A stretch of 64,000 bases of DNA from an uncultured Prevotellaceae bacterium (lineage in GTDB: Bacteria; Bacteroidota; Bacteroidia; Bacteroidales; Muribaculaceae): positions 26,021-90,020 of the forward strand of contig ONLH01000005.1 of the NCBI GenBank assembly GCA_900318645.1, in the 5' to 3' direction. The position numbers were made by a program, and so were the translations under genes. The notes below the pieces were generated by a model that ran no database searches, had not been told where the DNA came from, and was given only the letters and a program-made list of their open reading frames with translations. Below, one piece after another: positions 33,590-43,200 of the stretch (positions within the stretch are counted from its first letter, which is position 1; each line of letters starts with the position of its first letter).

Positions 33590-34729
33590 TCAAGATCTGC
33601 GTCCGCCAATCATTGACCATACCATCTTGCACCACACGATAGTGTAGAGATATACATTAATGTATAAGGTGCCGTTCAGGAAGTTGTGAACACTGGACGG
33701 TACCAGTACATCGGTGGGGATAATCCCGAAAAATACGATCAGTGCCCAGAACAATACTTTGTCCAGCACAGTGTGATGCTCTTGCAGATAGTACCACAGC
33801 ATGTAACCCGATAGGGCAATGAGATAGGTGTGAACCTCAGAAGAGTCGCCAAACACAATGATCCACCCCATGAGGACGCCTAGAGTGATGGCACGGAATT
33901 CAAACTCGCGCCAACGGTTGCGTTTCATAAAGAACAGGGCGATAATCAGACCAATGGTCACAATCTGCACGATGCGGTAATGATCAAGGATGTATCTTAA
34001 CGGATAGGCATAGAGAAGTGATGTAAAGGTATCGCTACTCTGGTGATGAGAGAGCATGTCCCACCAGTTCATATAGCAGGGGACGAGACCGTCAAAGCCT
34101 ACCTTGATGGCCGGTGTGAGAAGCAGCAGGATGCCGACGAGCGCCGCAAAACCCAAGCGACGGAAAGGCTTGGGATAGCAAAACAAAATCAGCAACTCCA
34201 CAATGCCATACACCTTGGTGGTAGCCGATATCATGATCAGCAATACGGCCCAGAAGCCCTTGCCACGTTCCAGCAGGCTGAACGAGAACAGGAAGATGTA
34301 GGCCACTACAATGTTATACTGGAACGGGAAAACGCTCTGCTCGAGCACCAGCAGCAGGAAAAGGAAAATCTTTACCTTGTAAGCATCATAGCGCTTGGGC
34401 AGTGTGAATATCGACAGGGCAAACAATGAGTAGTTGCCCAGATTCCATACAAACGGCCCAAGCCAATTGGGCAGCATGGCAATGGGCCAATAGAGCACCG
34501 AGAAGACCGGCGTATAGAGGAAATAACGTCCGTGTTCCTCCACGAAGTCCATCGTATAGGGATTGACACCTGACCAGAAGCACAGTGTCGAGTCGGTATA
34601 TACAAGGTAGTTGGCATACCTCAGCCTGATGGTTTCGATTGCTGTAGCGATGATAGCGACAATGAGGCCCAGGATGTAAACCGAGGCCTTTGGGTTTTGC
34701 TTGATGCTGTCGTTCAATTTTAGGGTCAT
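33590..34729 (-). CDS. Membrane glycosyltransferase of the GT87/DUF2029 type
   Basis: 379 residues with about ten hydrophobic helices. The first periplasmic loop has TDSTLCFWSGVNPYTMDFVEEHGRY-type sequence, split here by family motif NPYTMDF and YFLYTPVFSVLYWPIAMLP, which is characteristic of GT87 polyprenyl-phosphate-mannose-dependent transferases (the conserved Asp lies in this loop). Donor and acceptor are unknown. The start overlaps the stop of the deacetylase gene (ATGA at 34726-34729), so the pair is translationally coupled and probably modifies the same surface glycan. Confidence 0.8.
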   Translation of the reverse strand: MTLKLNDSIKQNPKASVYILGLIVAIIATAIETIRLRYANYLVYTDSTLCFWSGVNPYTMDFVEEHGRYFLYTPVFSVLYWPIAMLPNWLGPFVWNLGNYSLFALSIFTLPKRYDAYKVKIFLFLLLVLEQSVFPFQYNIVVAYIFLFSFSLLERGKGFWAVLLIMISATTKVYGIVELLILFCYPKPFRRLGFAALVGILLLLTPAIKVGFDGLVPCYMNWWDMLSHHQSSDTFTSLLYAYPLRYILDHYRIVQIVTIGLIIALFFMKRNRWREFEFRAITLGVLMGWIIVFGDSSEVHTYLIALSGYMLWYYLQEHHTVLDKVLFWALIVFFGIIPTDVLVPSSVHNFLNGTLYINVYLYTIVWCKMVWSMIGGRRS

Positions 34730-35544
34730 TGTACTCTGGATGAGTGGGGTGTTTCGTTGAAAAACTGTGTAAATTCAGTATACGTGGCAAATTGTGCCCC
34801 ATGTTGCTTGAAGGTCTTGATGAGACCGTCCAGTCGTTTGACGGCTTCGGCTCCTGAATTACGCTTGATGATATAAGGAATCTTCCATTCGGGATGCTCC
34901 TTCAGCGGGTAGTATTCCCAGGGATGGAAGTAGATGACAAACTGGCCGTCGTGACGCAGGGTCCAGAGTATTAACCTCTTATAGAGCCATTTCGGGTAGT
35001 TGTGGCAGGCCAGCCAGAATACCGGTATGCGCAGCCATGGTGACACCGATGCAGGAATCTGCAATATCTTGCCCTGATAGAAAGGAGTTCGTGGCGTGTC
35101 AAGATGCATGTATCTGCCAGGTATGAAAGCGGGATGTAATGATGAGTCATAGAGGTAGCCGATGCGCTCCAGTTCCTCGTCATCGACGGCAAACATGCGG
35201 GGTTGGCGGTAGCCATTGACCGTGATTTGGGTCAGCCGTTCGATAATCTCCTTAGATAGTGTGGGGTCACTGTCCTTGGGCTTGAAGTGATCCACACCGT
35301 GACATGCGACCTCATGCCCCTCGTTGATGATGCGCTGCATGACATCGGGTGCATGCTGAGCAAAATTAGCAGTGCAGAAGAAGGTGGCCTTGACTTGGTT
35401 TTGCTTCAGTGTATCCAAGATGAGATTAGTGCCTGAAGCTGAGACCTCAATACTTCTTTCAAACTCGATGTTCACTCCATGCTCCCGAGGCAGGTCAAAC
35501 TCTTCGGTGTCAAAACTCAATAATATTAATTTAGCTTCACTCAT
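34726..35544 (-). CDS. Polysaccharide deacetylase (NodB homology) family protein
   Basis: 272 residues, no signal peptide. NodB-type fold: motif 1 LLSFDTEEFDLP (Asp-Thr-Glu instead of Asp-Asp, as in the PuuE/HpuA-like branch), a TFFCTANFA strand, motif 2 EVACHGVDHF with the two metal histidines, and later QFVIYFHPWEYYP. Members remove N-acetyl or formyl groups from sugars. Because it is coupled to a membrane glycosyltransferase gene, a cytosolic lipid-linked sugar is a reasonable substrate, but this is inference. First gene of a two-gene operon. Confidence 0.88.
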   Translation of the reverse strand: MSEAKLILLSFDTEEFDLPREHGVNIEFERSIEVSASGTNLILDTLKQNQVKATFFCTANFAQHAPDVMQRIINEGHEVACHGVDHFKPKDSDPTLSKEIIERLTQITVNGYRQPRMFAVDDEELERIGYLYDSSLHPAFIPGRYMHLDTPRTPFYQGKILQIPASVSPWLRIPVFWLACHNYPKWLYKRLILWTLRHDGQFVIYFHPWEYYPLKEHPEWKIPYIIKRNSGAEAVKRLDGLIKTFKQHGAQFATYTEFTQFFNETPHSSRVQ

Positions 35545-35844
35545 TTACAAGGCGCAAAATTACGAAGAAAAAAGGAGGTGGCACAAAAAACTGACGCTAA
35601 ATGGTAGTCTGTTTTTTTGTGAGAAGATAGAATGTAACCGTAATTGATAGAGCAGAAGGCTTATTTATTCGCAGTGTCGCACAAATAGTGCTGTTGATCA
35701 GCAGCGCCATTCAAGAACAGAGGTCAAAATCTAGGACTATGGACTTGTGCCAGCACCTCATGATGATGAATTTTACAAAAATGAAGAAACAATAGATAAA
35801 GTTTTTTTACCTTTGTCTTTTGTTAATCTTAATGTGCTGATGAT
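35545..35844. other. 300-bp gap upstream of the SH3-like gene
   Basis: No coding sequence is seen. A -7-like TACCTTTG box at about 35808-35815 precedes the plus-strand gene at 35845; no good -33 partner was found. The middle of the gap shows no repeat or hairpin that I can support. Confidence 0.4.
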
Positions 35845-36387
35845 ATGAGAAGATTTTTCTTTTTTGCAATGATGCTGATCACGTCGCTCGTGACAGTAGC
35901 TGAAGAGACGATTGAGGCCGCCAATGCATCAACTGGCGAGCCGTTCATTGCATTTCTCGCTGACGAAGGCCAAGGCACCAACATTCTAAACAAGGCCCGT
36001 GGAGCGACAGTCATGACACTGTCGTCAGATTTTGATTATATCTTCTACCTCACTGCTCCGCAAGATGGTTGGTGGAAGGTTCTTGAAATCTGGAGAGTCG
36101 GTGATGATGATTCCGAAGTGGTCCTCGAAGGCTCAGATACGGGCGAATACTGGATTCATCATTCAGCCTTGGGCTTGGGCACTCGCAACTACGGATCTCA
36201 GGAACTTTGCTTGCGTGAAGCCCCTGATGAGGGTGCCAACGCCATCTACACTTTTAACAAAGAGCTGTTGCTCATGCCGCTGGATGTCCAGGGCGACTGG
36301 GTGAAAGTCAAGGTGGACGGTTATGACATCATCGGCTGGATTGAGGCCGAGTGGCTCTGCAGCAATCCGTTGACCAACTGCTGCTAA
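35845..36387 (+). CDS. Exported SH3-like domain protein
   Basis: 180 residues with a signal peptide (RRFFFFAMMLITSLVTVA). The C-terminal part (LREAPDEGANAIYTFNKELLLMPLDVQGDWVKVKV, read as motif fragments LREAPDEG, LLMPLDVQGDWVKVKVDG and GWIEAEWLCSNPLTNC) is a bacterial SH3-like beta-barrel of the kind found in exported Bacteroidales proteins. Such domains usually bind peptidoglycan or proteins. Cysteines near the C-terminus may form a disulfide. No operon partner is certain; a second small exported protein follows 65 bp later on the same strand. Confidence 0.72.
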   Translation: MRRFFFFAMMLITSLVTVAEETIEAANASTGEPFIAFLADEGQGTNILNKARGATVMTLSSDFDYIFYLTAPQDGWWKVLEIWRVGDDDSEVVLEGSDTGEYWIHHSALGLGTRNYGSQELCLREAPDEGANAIYTFNKELLLMPLDVQGDWVKVKVDGYDIIGWIEAEWLCSNPLTNCC

Positions 36388-36452
36388 CGAGCGTACACTC
36401 ATTTACCTGTTTTTATATTTTAAGCGTATATCATTTTTAAGAATAGACAATC

Positions 36453-37013
36453 ATGAAATCTCTTCGACTCATCCTTCTCGCTACTTGCATGATTACTGTA
36501 CTTACAGTAGCTGCCGAGCAACCCGACCCTGTCATCTCATCGATTCAGACTGCCTACCAAAAGGCAAAGGAATCCATGAAGAATAACAAGGGCATGGGAA
36601 ACGAAATGGTTACCACACTCGACTATACCGTACGCGGTAACGGTAAAACTACCGAGAAGCTTCATTTCTTCTACAACACAGTCCAGGGCACCTATTGGCT
36701 GGCCGAAGGTGATGACCGTGATCCTCATTTCAACTATTATCCTCTCTATTTCGTCACCCGCAATTACAATATCGGGAAAAAGAAATACTATGAGGAATTC
36801 CTTTACGACGTCAACCAGAGGCTGATATTTGCCTTAACACAAGACTATGATGAAAATGGTAAGCGTTTTGACCGCCGCTTCTATTTCCAGGATGGAAGTA
36901 TCTACCACGTCATCGGTCCTGAACCTACGGCCTTCATGGTAGATCATGTCATCTATCAAGCAAATGAACTGAGACTCGCCTTTGACTGGATTATAAGAAA
37001 TCCAAAGGAATGA
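36453..37013 (+). CDS. Exported protein of unknown function
   Basis: 186 residues with a signal peptide (LRLILLATCMITVLTVAAE). The mature part is mostly beta-stranded (TLDYTVRGNGKTTEKLHFFY, YPLYFVTRNYNIGKKKYYEE, FYFQDGSIYHVIG), suggesting a lipocalin-like or NTF2-like barrel, but I recognise no family. The gap and the same-strand placement after the SH3-like gene suggest co-expression. Likely periplasmic. Confidence 0.7.
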   Translation: MKSLRLILLATCMITVLTVAAEQPDPVISSIQTAYQKAKESMKNNKGMGNEMVTTLDYTVRGNGKTTEKLHFFYNTVQGTYWLAEGDDRDPHFNYYPLYFVTRNYNIGKKKYYEEFLYDVNQRLIFALTQDYDENGKRFDRRFYFQDGSIYHVIGPEPTAFMVDHVIYQANELRLAFDWIIRNPKE

Positions 37014-37032
37014 GATAATAACGTGATTATAG

Positions 37033-37071
37033 AAAAAAAGCGGTTGATTTGCTGTCTGCAATCAACCGCTT
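37033..37071 (-). terminator. Terminator of smpB
   Basis: On the minus strand AAGCGGTTGAT / ATCAACCGCTT (37061-37071 with 37039-37049) is followed by a T-run (A-run at 37033-37039 on the plus strand). Confidence 0.85.
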
Positions 37072-37090
37072 ATCTATATGAAAATCAGGG

Positions 37091-37561
37091 TTAGTGCTTG
37101 AACATGCGGTCAATGCTGCGCTTGTCCTCGCGTTCCTTAATGGACTGGCGCTTGTCAAACTGGCGCTTGCCTCGTCCTGTAGCAATGACCAACTTAGCCA
37201 GTCCGCGCTCGTTGATGAACAGACGCAGGGGGACGATGGCGATGCCAGGCTGCTGAGTGTCGCGGGCAAGGCGGCGTATCTCCTTGCGGTTCAAGAGCAG
37301 CTTGCGGTCACGGTGGGTCGTGTGGTTGTTGTAAGAACCGTAGCTATACTCGGCAATGTACATGTTCTTGACCCATACCTCACCGTTGATGACCATGCAA
37401 TAGGTATCGGTCAAGCCACACTTGCCCTGGCGAATGGATTTGATTTCGGTGCCAGTGAGTACAATACCGGCTGTGAAGGTTTCAAGAATCTCGTAGTCGA
37501 ATGTCGCCTTACGGTTCTTGATATTGATTGTATTGTGGTTATTGCCAGAAGCCATATTCAC
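37091..37561 (-). CDS. smpB: SsrA-binding protein SmpB
   Basis: 156 residues. Binds tmRNA and guides it to stalled ribosomes in trans-translation. Family signatures are [29 protein letters not shown] (read as FDYEIL and [11 protein letters not shown]), HDPKR-like [16 protein letters not shown], and the C-terminal [26 protein letters not shown] tail (read as [13 protein letters not shown]) that folds into a helix in the mRNA channel. The tmRNA gene itself is not in the window. Followed downstream on the strand by its terminator; the Yip1-like gene ends 15 bp upstream and could be co-transcribed. Confidence 0.96.
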   Translation of the reverse strand: MNMASGNNHNTINIKNRKATFDYEILETFTAGIVLTGTEIKSIRQGKCGLTDTYCMVINGEVWVKNMYIAEYSYGSYNNHTTHRDRKLLLNRKEIRRLARDTQQPGIAIVPLRLFINERGLAKLVIATGRGKRQFDKRQSIKEREDKRSIDRMFKH

Positions 37562-37576
37562 TCATGAATTAAATGT

Positions 37577-38122
37577 TCAAATCACAAACAAGCCCAGAAC
37601 GAACTCCAAAAGGATGGGCAATCCCAGGAGCAACGTTGATGAAACAATGGTGAACTGATTCACCTTATCCTGCTTGACAAACAAGTTACCTGTACCACGA
37701 TAGGCCATCCATGGCAGATAAAGCATCAGGAAAAGTACAGGAGTGAAGTCGCTAGGCAAAAGCTTGCTCAAGATCTTCAACAAAACCAGAAAAATCAGGT
37801 TATAGAGGATAAAGTCATTCAGCCTAGCCTTGGCGCCCTCGGTCTTGACCAGTTCAGGATACAGGCTGCTCAATATATATATAATAATGTAGTAGCTGAT
37901 GAAAAAGGTGGAAAACAGCACAATACCTGTCATCAGAGACTTGGAAAACAAGATAGTGCTGTCATAAATCATGGGAACAAAGCACGACAAAGCCAACACT
38001 ACCAACATAGGAAGATAGGCACTTCGCAGCACTTTTCCTACGGGAATGTTGGACTCGTTGATCAGCTCCCAACCATATCTGGGTGAGGTAATCACACAAA
38101 ATATGTTATGCCAAATGTTCAT
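37577..38122 (-). CDS. Yip1-like multi-pass membrane protein
   Basis: 181 residues from the ATG at 38122; a TTG at 38146 would add eight residues. Five hydrophobic segments follow a short amphipathic N-terminus (IWHNIFCVITSPRYGWELIN). This length and topology match bacterial Yip1-family membrane proteins (Pfam Yip1), whose function is not known. The stop is 15 bp before the smpB start on the same strand. Confidence 0.72.
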   Translation of the reverse strand: MNIWHNIFCVITSPRYGWELINESNIPVGKVLRSAYLPMLVVLALSCFVPMIYDSTILFSKSLMTGIVLFSTFFISYYIIIYILSSLYPELVKTEGAKARLNDFILYNLIFLVLLKILSKLLPSDFTPVLFLMLYLPWMAYRGTGNLFVKQDKVNQFTIVSSTLLLGLPILLEFVLGLFVI

Positions 38123-38292
38123 ACCTGAAAATTTTTGCGGGTGCAAAGATACACAATTATTTACAAACTCAAACCACTTGATGCTAATAAATTCACATTT
38201 GCAAAAAGTGTACCAGTTTTTTTGCCTATGGATAAAAAAACATTACCTTTGCCAAATCATTCATTATTCACCTATTAACCCAAAATGACAAG

Positions 38293-38934
38293 ATGAAGAA
38301 ATCACTTTTAGCACTTGCAGTTGTCCTGCTGTCGCTGGGTGCATGCAATACACCTGGTGAAGAGACCAAGGACGAAAAGACAGCCACCGCCGACAATGGT
38401 CAGGCTGCAATCGAGAACATCATGACGCGCACGAGCATCCGTCAATTCAAGAATGATCAGCCCGTGGAACAGGAGAAGATCGACATCATGCTTAAGGCAG
38501 CGATGGCAGCCCCAACGGCAGTCAATCTGCAGCCATGGCATTTCATTGTCATCAACGACAAAAAGACTATTGACCTTCTTTCTGGCCAGCAACCAACCAA
38601 CGCCCCGTTACTGATTGCCGTGTGCGGTGACCTCGACAAGACCACCATGCCTGACGGTAAAGGCAAACTTCCCGACTTCTGGATTCAGGATGTATCGGCT
38701 GCAACCGAGAATCTGTTGCTTGCCGCTCATGCCCAGGGCTTGGGAGCCGTGTGGACCGGTGTATATCCCGTCATGGAGCGCACTGCCGAAGTTGCCAACG
38801 TGTTGAACTGCCCAAAGAACATTGTGCCCCTGGCCTTGGTACGCGTCGGTTATCCTGATGAGTCACCCGAGCCCAAAAACAAGTTCAAAGAGGAGAACAT
38901 CAGCTACAACAAGTTTGGCGGCAAGAAGCAGTAA
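38293..38934 (+). CDS. Nitroreductase-family lipoprotein
   Basis: 213 residues with a lipoprotein signal (LLALAVVLLSLGACN), so the FMN enzyme faces the periplasm. The fold is shown by IMTRTSIRQFKNDQPV, the FMN-binding AAPTAVNLQPWHFIVIND, QDVSAATENLLLAAHAQGLGAVWTG and CPKNIVPLALVRVGYP. These enzymes transfer electrons from NAD(P)H to nitro compounds or quinones; since NAD(P)H is not periplasmic, the real donor here is unclear. A terminator follows at 38953-38983. Confidence 0.92.
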   Translation: MKKSLLALAVVLLSLGACNTPGEETKDEKTATADNGQAAIENIMTRTSIRQFKNDQPVEQEKIDIMLKAAMAAPTAVNLQPWHFIVINDKKTIDLLSGQQPTNAPLLIAVCGDLDKTTMPDGKGKLPDFWIQDVSAATENLLLAAHAQGLGAVWTGVYPVMERTAEVANVLNCPKNIVPLALVRVGYPDESPEPKNKFKEENISYNKFGGKKQ

Positions 38935-38952
38935 AACCCATTCACCGTCAAT

Positions 38953-38983
38953 AAAAAACTCGCTCATCAAGAGCGAGTTTTTT
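38953..38983 (+). terminator. Terminator of the nitroreductase gene
   Basis: AAAAAACTCGCTC / GAGCGAGTTTTTT, with a short ATCAA loop and T-run, starts about 19 bp after the stop codon. Confidence 0.9.
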
Positions 38984-39108
38984 ATTTATCGTTCAATGAC
39001 CGTGATAGGCACAATCATTAATAATCGATTAGCGCATCCATTATAAAAACGTCCTAAGTCATCACCATTTATTTCATTGTAAATCTGCCGATAAGAACGC
39101 TTCTTGCA

Positions 39109-40266
39109 TCAGAAGAGGAAGGTGTGATACAGTTCAGGTGTATAGATGCTGCGAGGGGCGATAAATGCCTTAGCAATCTCATAATAAACATAATAGAAAT
39201 TGAGGAATGCAACAGCAGCTAAGGGGATCCATTTGCGCTCTTTCCACAAGTAATGCAGCAGGAAACACACCATCACGAGGAAACAGCTTCGCATCAGTTC
39301 ACCAGGACGAATCAGGTACTGGGTCGTATTGGCAAGAAGATTGATGTAAGCAATATATACCACCGAGAAACGGAACAGGGCAGGCAGGTACCTATCATGA
39401 GAAAACATTTTCCTGATGGACGGATAGTACCAAATGATGAGCAGGCAGGTGAAGAGCGGGAACAAGCGTGCCGGACCGATTGCCACACGGAATGCATACT
39501 CCAAATCATTGCTCATGAACAAGCGATAATAATGTCCATATCCCAGCACCTGGGCAATAGACCCAATACGGTCAAAAATCCATTGAATCCACTGGGGGAA
39601 AGAGCCGAGAACAAAGCACAGCGCAATCAGAGCATAGGCCATCCAGGGCCTGGCTTTGGGGACACGAATGAGCGGTACAAGATAAAGCGGAAGAAACAGG
39701 ACGCACATCTTGTGGATGCTTATCGCCACCAGCGAGAGCAATAAATAGTACCAGAACTTGCGACGGACTATCAGTTCAATCATGAGGACAAACAGACATT
39801 CCACGACAGACTGACGCACGAAACCCATCCAGAAAATATAGTACGGCCCCATAAAGATGCACAGAGCCAACCAGGGAAGCAACACCTTGCGATGCCTCAA
39901 TGCATAAAAAAGTAATCCGATCTGAGTAATGGCCCAAAAAGCAAAATAGATTGAGAAATGGCAACCAGCACGAGCCATTGCATTGGTAATCAGAGCAAAG
40001 CCTGGCTCAAAATTCTCACGTGAGTAGTCACCCAGGGATTGCATACTGACGAAATAGCCATAATACATGTTGTAGTCCCACGACGTGAGCCACCTCACTG
40101 ACGAGACTGCGACATAAATAAGTATTGCAGCCAAAATCTCCCATGAAGCGAAGGGCAGTTCCCCTCCCCCACTCGTCTTGAGCCGCTGTTCCCGACGGCT
40201 CACATGGGCACCCAGCCATGCCATGATGGCAGCAGTACCAGTATAAACGATGAGACTGAGAATCAT
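39109..40266 (-). CDS. EpsG-family polysaccharide polymerase-like membrane protein
   Basis: 385 residues, about ten transmembrane helices. EpsG family members (Wzy-like) join or export surface polysaccharide repeat units. The conserved periplasmic region is YYGYFVSMQSLGDYSRENFEPGFALITNAMA (read as FEPGFALIT), followed by FYALRHRKVLLPW and the middle helices. It starts 13 bp after the sprA stop, so it is probably in the same operon, although its role with sprA is unclear. The gene ends about 125 bp from the nitroreductase terminator in convergent orientation. Confidence 0.85.
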   Translation of the reverse strand: MILSLIVYTGTAAIMAWLGAHVSRREQRLKTSGGGELPFASWEILAAILIYVAVSSVRWLTSWDYNMYYGYFVSMQSLGDYSRENFEPGFALITNAMARAGCHFSIYFAFWAITQIGLLFYALRHRKVLLPWLALCIFMGPYYIFWMGFVRQSVVECLFVLMIELIVRRKFWYYLLLSLVAISIHKMCVLFLPLYLVPLIRVPKARPWMAYALIALCFVLGSFPQWIQWIFDRIGSIAQVLGYGHYYRLFMSNDLEYAFRVAIGPARLFPLFTCLLIIWYYPSIRKMFSHDRYLPALFRFSVVYIAYINLLANTTQYLIRPGELMRSCFLVMVCFLLHYLWKERKWIPLAAVAFLNFYYVYYEIAKAFIAPRSIYTPELYHTFLF

Positions 40267-40279
40267 TGCAACATCTTTT

Positions 40280-43200
40280 TTACTTCACGAGAGACATTTC
40301 GATCTTCAAGCCATAGTTACTGCTCGTTGTTGGATAAGAGGTAGTTGACACAAGCGGCATATTGTTTTGATAATCAAAATATGCACCCATCTTGATGCGC
40401 TTGCTCACCACATAGTCCATCGTGAAATTAACGTTCCAAGTGCGGGTACCATTGGTAGCCTGAGCTGTGTTGTTCTCAAACTTGCGTATCAGCGACGTGT
40501 TGCTAGACATCTTCACATTGAGGTTGAAGGTGAGGTCATTGTTCACATTCTGCTGCTTGGTCTTAATCTTCAGCACCTGGTTGAAGTTGGCAATCTTGTA
40601 ACTGCCTCCCAATTGGAACGACTTACTGTTAGCCTCCACCAGCTGGCCCGCCGACGAATTGAGGGTGAGTGTACGCTGGCTATCGTATTGCAAGTTCAAT
40701 GAAATATCATTGAGGAATGTAGCCGTGAATCCGATAATCGGCGCAAACTTCTCGGTCAAAGAAACTGACGCGATGTTGTAGGGCGATGAGGGAATCGGAC
40801 CGTTAGTAAGCACATCCTGGGTGAAGCCAAGTCCATTGCCGATCGTTACCCAGTCACTGAATGAATTGAAGGAACCGACAGAGTAAGTACATTGATAGGC
40901 ATGGTTGAGGTTGAACGACTTGAACACACGCTTGAAGAACGGGATACGCATCAGACCATCATAAGTCACGCGCCAGTTGGGAAGAATGGCTTTCAATCCG
41001 GGGAAAGGATTGAGGTCAATCTTAGAGGCATCCTTACCCGAGTAGGCGGCCAAGAAAGCAGGAATGAGCACATCACTACTTGACGAATTGATAGCGCCAT
41101 TTTCAAGGCTATAGGTATTGCCAGCAAATGCCGTACCTTGCAAGAAGCCCTTATCGGGATAGGTCGTTCCCATATATTGCTGTTGCAATCTCTCGGTAAC
41201 AATCGGGATATTCTCCAAGAACTTATCAAAGGTCGCACTGCGGTAATTATCCTCGGCCTTTGCACTGAAGCCCTTAAATGCTGTTGCAATAGCCACATGG
41301 GTCCTAGTGTAACTACCACCATAGATGGTAGTCGGGTCGGCAAACATGAACTGAATCTGATTCGTTCTGTTGTCGGTGCGGTTTCCTGTCAGAGTGATCT
41401 TGAGTCCTGCAATCGGCTCAATCAGCACTTCGGCATTGAACTCGTTAGTCTTAGCAAAGATAGCCGGTGAGGTCAGTGTTTCGTCACCCAAGAGCCAACC
41501 GCGGTTCAACGCGTTATCAATATAGGACTGTCCAACAAAACCAAATGCGAAATCCAAACCAGGAGACATCACGTCATAATGGGTCGATTGGCCAAAGATA
41601 TCACCAATCTCGGGAATGAATTGCGGAATCGTGAGCGAAGTGGTCTTCTTCCAACGCACACTCACATTGCGCACACTCATCAGTACACGGCTGGTGTATT
41701 GCGCCGCCTCGGTAAAGAAGTTATGCCTCTCTTCCTTCAGCACCTCAAGAACGTTGAACTTGAGGTTCTCTGTTCCAAGGGTCTTGATTTCCACATTATC
41801 CTTATCCACGACTTTATACTCAATCTTGAAGGGCTTATCGTCGGTCGTGGTAGCAGTGACCTTGACATTCTTCGTGCCCAATTTGTGATTGATGACAGTT
41901 GCCGAATCAGGATTCAGTTTGATCGTACGGTTGAACTTCTTTGGTTTTTCCTTCTTTGTCGTTGGTTTCTTGCGATTGGTGTTCTTGCTTGAGAAACGCT
42001 CATCTACTTTCTTGAGATAAGGAATCTTGCTATAGAACTGTTCCAGGTTGAAACGTCCGTCAAGACTACGGGTAGTCTGATTGGTAATAGTATTACCCGA
42101 TGAAACTTCATCGACAACCGTTCCACGGTCCCAACGATAAGCTGAGTTATAAGAAGCATTGGCAGTGATCCAGCTCAGAATAGGAATCTGATTGAACGGA
42201 GCCTTATAGGAGAAAGAGAAGGTCTGGTTGTAAGCCCACGGCGTACCCAAATCCCTGATAGAGGCCATCACCGAGTCACGCCAGTCACGGTAAGCGTCAG
42301 GGAACAATCTGCGATTGACTTGCCCAACGGGTTCCATAATGTGAGCCGTCGTGTTGCTGTTGAACGTTGCAGTAATGGACTTAGTAAAGTTCCATGAGAG
42401 GGCAAATTGCCTATCCCAAAGGAAGTTCTTGCTGACAGATACCGGAAGCTCGACATCCAGTCCAGTCTCGTTACGGGTCTGCTGTTCGTAGTAATACCTG
42501 GAAATATTGGTACTGAAAGCCAGATTATTGGGCAACCAGTGGAACTCCCAATCACGGAAGAACTTCATGTTCTTGTTTTTCTCATCAATGAAATATGAGA
42601 AAGGCTTGAACGGCTTGGCATAAGGTGTCCAGCTGTACTGCATCGACCCGCGATAGTCATTGGTGTTCTCATAGACGTTTTCGGGGTCATTGAGATGCTG
42701 CTTATTGAACGAGTAACTGAACGAAAAGTTGGCAGGATCCCACGGCATGGGATTCTTCATGGTCTTCACGTCAAACTTAAGTCCCGAGATTGAGAAATTC
42801 TTAGCAGTGCGCTGAGTGACAGCATATTCCATGATACTGTCCTTCTGATGCTTGGTCTCACAGACATCTATAGCCTCACTCAATCTGACGTCCTGATCAA
42901 GAGGATTATACTTGGGTGTAGTCTTCTCATTACTATAGGAATAATAGATGGGGGCATGAAGCTTAACCTTCTCAGGGATGAAGCGTCCCAAATCGGTCTG
43001 AACAGCAATATTGTACTGGTCGTAGTTGTCCAGCCTGCGATTTGTGAGGCTCTGGTCCACCGAGCCGAAGCCTTCGGTCTCCTTATGGAAGCCCATATTG
43101 AGCGTAGCAATGTCACTCATGTTGAGTGTCATTGATGCCTTGGCGGCCCAACCACCCTCGGCATCAAAATCGGTCACACGCAACTCGTCAACCCAAACAA

